NCBI GenBank assembly: GCA_043805355.1
Contig: JAZDIB010000063.1
Span: 1 to 27,215 of the forward strand
Direction of reading: 5' to 3'
Length of the DNA stretch: 27,215 bases
Source of the DNA: JAHJRN01 sp043805355
GTDB taxonomy: Bacteria > Patescibacteriota > Patescibacteriia > 2-12-FULL-60-25
The notes beneath the pieces are model-generated. The model saw nothing but the letters and a program-made list of their open reading frames with translations, was not told the DNA's origin and ran no database searches. The first letter of the stretch is position 1. The number at the start of each line of letters is the position of its first letter. Shown here piece by piece: positions 24,432-27,215 of this stretch. Both the position numbers and the translations under genes were made by a program.

Positions 24432-25001
24432 ATGGCCCTTCGCAGCGGGACGGAACTCATCAATCCCTTCAGGCTCCTCGAGCGCGTCGGCATCCGCGCG
24501 GGGCATCATGTCGCCGACCTCGGCTGCGGGGCGATCGGCCATTTCATCTTTCCGGCGGCACAGCTCGTCGGCGCGGACGGCATCGTCTACGCCGTCGACA
24601 TCCAGCGGAGCGTCCTCGAACAGGTGGAGCGGGCCGCGAAAGGGGAACAGATCTTTAACATCGAGACGGTCTGGTCCGACATCGACGTGCTCGGCGCCAC
24701 ACGCATCCCGCCAGCGTCGCTCGACCTCACGCTCGTCATCAACAACCTCTGGGTCTCGCAGAACCGGCCTCAACTCGCGAAGGAAGCCGCACGTCTCACG
24801 AAACGTGGAGGCCGCGTCATCGTGGTCGATTGGAAGGCGACGGCCACGCCCATGGGTCCGCCGCCGGATCGTCGCCTCGGGCAGGAAGAGGCGAAGGACA
24901 TCTTCACCGTGCCCTTCCTGACCTTCAAGGAGATGTTCGAGGCCGGTCCCTACCACTACGGCATCATCTTCGAGCGGAACGAAGCCCCGCTCGGGTCCTG
25001 A
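24432..25001 (+). CDS. SAM-dependent class I methyltransferase
   Basis: A 189-residue Rossmann-fold methyltransferase. Motif I is HVADLGCGAIGHFIFPAAQL (the SAM glycine loop), followed by the acidic end of strand 2 in VYAVDIQ, LDLTLVINNLW (motif IV region) and GGRVIVVDWK (post-motif region). The order resembles UbiE/MenG and similar small-molecule methyltransferases; the acceptor cannot be read from sequence. In-frame starts further upstream overlap the preceding gene; ATG 24432 gives a standard N terminus. No Shine-Dalgarno. Confidence 0.88.
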   Translation: MALRSGTELINPFRLLERVGIRAGHHVADLGCGAIGHFIFPAAQLVGADGIVYAVDIQRSVLEQVERAAKGEQIFNIETVWSDIDVLGATRIPPASLDLTLVINNLWVSQNRPQLAKEAARLTKRGGRVIVVDWKATATPMGPPPDRRLGQEEAKDIFTVPFLTFKEMFEAGPYHYGIIFERNEAPLGS

Positions 25002-25039
25002 TTGTCATTTTTCCGCCCGTGGGGCAGACTCCAGTCGAT

Positions 25040-25456
25040 ATGACGCTACCCAACCCCCTTCGGCTTTCCTACTGGTTCAATTCGACGCCACCCCCCTTCA
25101 TGGCGGTTGTCGACCGTTCCCTCTTCATCACGTTCAGCCTCCTGCTCGTGGCGGGCATCTTCGTCCGCATCGTGGCGTTGCGCCATGGCTGGGAAAAGAT
25201 GACGCGGCGGCTCCTGGTCCAGACCGGCGGCAGGCTCATCTCGCTCGGCTTGTTCGGCCTAGTGCTCTACGCCTTGAGCTACGAGCGCGTCCCCGTCTTG
25301 TCTGCCCGCCTCGGGTTCCTCATCTGGATCAGCTTGGCGGGTTGGTACGTCTGGAAGACCTACACGTTCGTGCGCATCGAGATTCCCGGAGTCCAGAAGC
25401 GCCGCGAGGAACGCGAGCAGATGGATAAATGGATTCCCAAACCCAACAGCAAATAA
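25040..25456 (+). CDS. Small polytopic membrane protein, unknown function
   Basis: A 138-residue protein with hydrophobic segments near residues 30-48 (LFITFSLLLVAGIFVRIVA), 65-82 and 92-110, and a charged C-terminal tail (QKRREEREQMDKW). Three membrane helices are predicted by eye and no family is recognised. The start at 25040 follows a weak promoter-like TTGTCA (25002) and CAGACT (25025), ending nine bases before the ATG. Its 3' end overlaps the YraN-family gene by 28 bases in another frame. Confidence 0.8.
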   Translation: MTLPNPLRLSYWFNSTPPPFMAVVDRSLFITFSLLLVAGIFVRIVALRHGWEKMTRRLLVQTGGRLISLGLFGLVLYALSYERVPVLSARLGFLIWISLAGWYVWKTYTFVRIEIPGVQKRREEREQMDKWIPKPNSK

Positions 25457-25821
25457 TCCCGAAAGACCCGCGCAGGCGGTTCGGGAACCGCGGCGAAGAC
25501 CTTGCCGCGGTTTTCTTCATGTCCAAGGGATTCCGCATCCTGAAGCGAAACTGGTCGTGCCGCGTCGGGGAAATCGATCTCATCTGCGAGCGCGATGGCA
25601 TCACGCGGTTCGTCGAGGTGAAGACGCGGAAGACGACGGCATACGGAAATCCGGAAGAAGCGGTGACACCCACGAAGCTGCGCCATCTCGCGCGGGCGAT
25701 CGAGTGCTACCTCCACGCGTCATCCGCGCCACCGACGAAGTATCAGATCGACGTGCTCGGCATCCTGACGGCGTCTGGACAAAAACCGGAGTTCCACCAT
25801 GTCGAGAACGTGGGGATGTGA
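25429..25821 (+). CDS. YraN/UPF0102 family endonuclease-like protein
   Basis: A 130-residue member of the UPF0102 family, which has a restriction-endonuclease-like fold. Diagnostic motifs are FGNRGEDLAA (Gly-Glu-Asp near residues 21-23), WSCRVGEIDLI (Gly-Glu-Ile-Asp) and ITRFVEVKTRK (Glu-x-Lys core). The family is widespread in bacteria and is related to Holliday-junction resolvases; its cellular role is unsettled. The start lies within the 3' end of the upstream gene. It faces queA across an 82-bp palindromic repeat. Confidence 0.92.
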   Translation: MDSQTQQQIIPKDPRRRFGNRGEDLAAVFFMSKGFRILKRNWSCRVGEIDLICERDGITRFVEVKTRKTTAYGNPEEAVTPTKLRHLARAIECYLHASSAPPTKYQIDVLGILTASGQKPEFHHVENVGM

Positions 25822-25828
25822 TTATTCT

Positions 25829-25910
25829 CTGTCGTCCCTGAGGAGCCGACGTGGCGACGTCAGGGACCCCTCCGACATCAGAGGGGTCCCTGCCTTCGCA
25901 GAAACGACAG
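25829..25910. repeat. 82-bp palindromic repeat, copy 2 (inverted relative to copy 1)
   Basis: Reverse complement of 8160-8241 with five mismatches. The central hairpin GGGACCCCTC/GAGGGGTCCC (25863-25872 with 25881-25890) is perfect in this copy and carries two mismatches in the other, so this copy is the better preserved. It sits between convergent yraN-like and queA genes and may also act as their terminator. Confidence 0.93.
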
Positions 25911-25921
25911 AATAGGGATCG

Positions 25922-26956
25922 TCAGACAATAAGCATCGCGTCGCCGAACGAGTAGAATCGGTATTCATTCCTGATGGCGTCCGCGTAGGCGGCGAGCGCC
26001 GTGTGGCGTCCCCAGTCCGGATCGTCGTGCTTCTCGCCGATGAAGGCGGAGATGAGGACGAGGAGCGTGGACTTGGGGAGATGGAAGTTCGTGATGAGAC
26101 CATCGACGGTCTTGAAACGGTATCCCGGGGTGATGAACATGCCGGTGGAGCCGTGCCGGACGCCGGATTCCAGCGCGCGGACCGTGGTGGTCCCGACCGC
26201 GATGACGCGACCGCCTGCCGCCTTCGTCCCCGCGATGAGCTGCGCGGTCTCCTCCGGGATATCGATCCACTCCTCGTGCATGACATGCTCCTCGAGCGTC
26301 TCGGTCTTGATGGGGCGGAACGTGCCGAGACCGACGTGCAGCGTCACGGTCGCGAAGCGGATGCCTGTCGACGCCAGCGATCCGATGAGCTCCGGCGTGA
26401 AATGGAACCCGGCGGTCGGCGCGGCGACGGAGCCGACCGTCCTGGCGTAGACGGTCTGATAATCTTCTTTGTCATTCCCGCGGAGGCGGGAATCCATCCC
26501 CGGTTCCCTTCGGATATACGGAGGCGTCGGCACGGTCCCGACCCGATCCGTCCAGGCGAGTATGTCTTCGGCGGTCCGTCCGAAATCCAGCTCGACCGTT
26601 CCGTCGTCACGTTTTCCGACGACCGTTGCCGTCGTTTCGTCGCCGAATGCGACCACCGACCCGACCGACAACTTCCGTCCTGGTTTCGCGAGGGCCATCC
26701 AGCGGATCCCGTCCGGACGGAGCAGGAAAATCTCGATGCCGTCCGCGGTCGAGAGCCGTGCTTTGAAGACCTTGCTGTCGTTCGCCACCAGAAGGTCGCC
26801 GGGCCGGAGAAACGCTCCGATATCGGAAAAATGCCGGTGTAGCCACGTGCCGGAAGCGCGGTCCAAGACCAGCAGCCGCGAGGCGTCACGCGGACGCATG
26901 GGTTCCTGCGCGATGCGGTCCTGTGGCAGGAAATAGTCGAAATCCGAGGTGTTCAT
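25922..26956 (-). CDS. queA: S-adenosylmethionine:tRNA ribosyltransferase-isomerase
   Basis: QueA builds the epoxyqueuosine precursor by moving the ribosyl part of SAM onto preQ1 in tRNA. The 344-residue protein has the N-terminal YFLPQDRIAQEP and DASRLLVLDR, the barrel segment GDLLVANDSKVF, and the highly conserved SVAAPTAGFHFTPEL. Length is normal (about 345). An oddity is REPGMDSRLRGNDKED between PPYIR and YQTVYA, six residues or so longer than in E. coli, encoded by a palindromic repeat. A longer in-frame start (27052) reads through another repeat and across the rpmE promoter, so the ATG at 26956, giving MNTSDFDYFLPQ, is preferred. No other queuosine gene is in the window. Confidence 0.95.
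   Translation of the reverse strand: MNTSDFDYFLPQDRIAQEPMRPRDASRLLVLDRASGTWLHRHFSDIGAFLRPGDLLVANDSKVFKARLSTADGIEIFLLRPDGIRWMALAKPGRKLSVGSVVAFGDETTATVVGKRDDGTVELDFGRTAEDILAWTDRVGTVPTPPYIRREPGMDSRLRGNDKEDYQTVYARTVGSVAAPTAGFHFTPELIGSLASTGIRFATVTLHVGLGTFRPIKTETLEEHVMHEEWIDIPEETAQLIAGTKAAGGRVIAVGTTTVRALESGVRHGSTGMFITPGYRFKTVDGLITNFHLPKSTLLVLISAFIGEKHDDPDWGRHTALAAYADAIRNEYRFYSFGDAMLIV
26471..26496. repeat. In-frame palindromic repeat inside queA
   Basis: ATTCCCGC-GGAG-GCGGGAAT (26473-26492) is a perfect eight-base hairpin preceded by GTC and followed by CCA, a form common as an intergenic repeat in many bacteria. Read on the gene strand it encodes MDSRLRGND. Confidence 0.8.
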
Positions 26957-26969
26957 GGTCGTCTGGGGA

Positions 26970-27002
26970 GATTGCCACGTCGCTTCGCTCCTCGCAACGT
27001 CG
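26970..27002. repeat. Short palindromic repeat between queA and rpmE
   Basis: GATTGCCACGT (26970-26980), then GCTTCGCTC, then CTCGCAACGTCG to 27002. The TTGC/GCAA arms and the inner GCGAAGCG palindrome match a short interspersed repeat form known in many bacterial genomes. It lies between the queA start and the rpmE promoter. Confidence 0.6.
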
Positions 27003-27015
27003 CGTCCGCTCCGCC

Positions 27016-27044
27016 TTGCCAGAAAACGCGAGATTTGATACGCT
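27016..27044 (+). promoter_or_regulatory. Promoter of rpmE
   Basis: TTGCCA (27016-27021), 17 bases, TACGCT (27039-27044) with TGA in front as an extended -10. It ends twelve bases before the ATG at 27057. Confidence 0.65.
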
Positions 27045-27056
27045 CCCGCCACGAAT

Positions 27057-27215
27057 ATGAAGGCCGAAATCCACCCGACGTATTACCCGAACGCGAAGAT
27101 CGTCTGCGCGTGCGGCAATGTCGTGACCGCTGGTTCCACCGTGGAGGAAATCCACGTGGAGCTCTGTTCCAGCTGCCATCCGTTCTACACGGGCAAGCAG
27201 AAGCTCATCGACACG
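27057..27215 (+). CDS. rpmE: 50S ribosomal protein L31, zinc-binding form (partial)
   Basis: The first 53 codons of bL31 are present; the gene runs off the window. MKAEIHPTYYPNAKIVCACG is the usual start, and the four zinc ligands C17-x-C19 and C37-x2-C40 are intact, so this is the zinc-containing (C+) type. HPFYTGKQKLIDT is the conserved region after the second Cys pair. It lies on the large subunit at the inter-subunit bridge. The ATG at 27057 has no Shine-Dalgarno and a predicted leader of about six bases. Confidence 0.96.
   Translation, partial: MKAEIHPTYYPNAKIVCACGNVVTAGSTVEEIHVELCSSCHPFYTGKQKLIDT

Noticed and set aside
8160..27002. CRISPR array
   Set aside because: The repeats are dispersed, differ in family and orientation, and have no regular spacers.

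Overview
The window is a GC-rich (about 60-65%) bacterial chromosome segment. Small proteins, a compact type IV pilus cluster, an rRNA gene that stands apart from a 23S gene, and the sequence style of the tRNA synthetases suggest a candidate-phyla-radiation (Patescibacteria) bacterium. That placement is an inference from gene style, not from a search.

Layout. Bases 1-206 are the 3' end of a 16S rRNA gene, closed by a strong terminator. Bases 451-7961 are a type IV pilus block: a CheY-like receiver with a frameshift, pilB, pilC, four minor pilin-like genes, pilM and a major-pilin-like gene. One of the minor pilins is fused to a predicted seven-bladed LVIVD-type beta-propeller. Next come a reverse-strand tRNA-Val(GAC), a small coiled-coil membrane protein and a reverse-strand DHH-family protein with degenerate motifs. 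valS follows; it carries a palindromic repeat inside its reading frame and has an anticodon-binding domain of strikingly low GC. From 13400 to 15780 lies an accessory island: a candidate small RNA, a pair of back-to-back promoters sharing an inverted repeat, and a long unrecognised gene broken by an in-frame TAG and a frameshift. Housekeeping genes fill the rest: tyrS, argS, a membrane histidine kinase, a bactofilin, a diacylglycerol-kinase-like protein, tRNA-Leu(GAG), tRNA-Val(UAC), a small serine hydrolase, a Nudix hydrolase, a metallo-beta-lactamase-fold enzyme, a methyltransferase, two small membrane proteins, a YraN-family protein, queA (reverse) and the start of rpmE.

Expression. Most gene starts have no Shine-Dalgarno sequence although the 16S anti-Shine-Dalgarno is canonical. 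Recognisable promoters (TTGNNN, 17-base spacer, often an extended TGnTANNNT -10 box) usually end only 7-13 bases before the start codon, so many mRNAs should be leaderless or nearly so. Many starts read CTATG. The broken accessory gene is the clear exception, with a 44-base leader and a strong Shine-Dalgarno.

Repeats. Short palindromic elements occur between genes (82-bp inverted pair at 8160 and 25829; 68 bp at 17037; others near 10130 and 26970) and, in frame, inside valS (11677-11761) and queA (26471-26496). No IS element, CRISPR array or complete prophage was seen.
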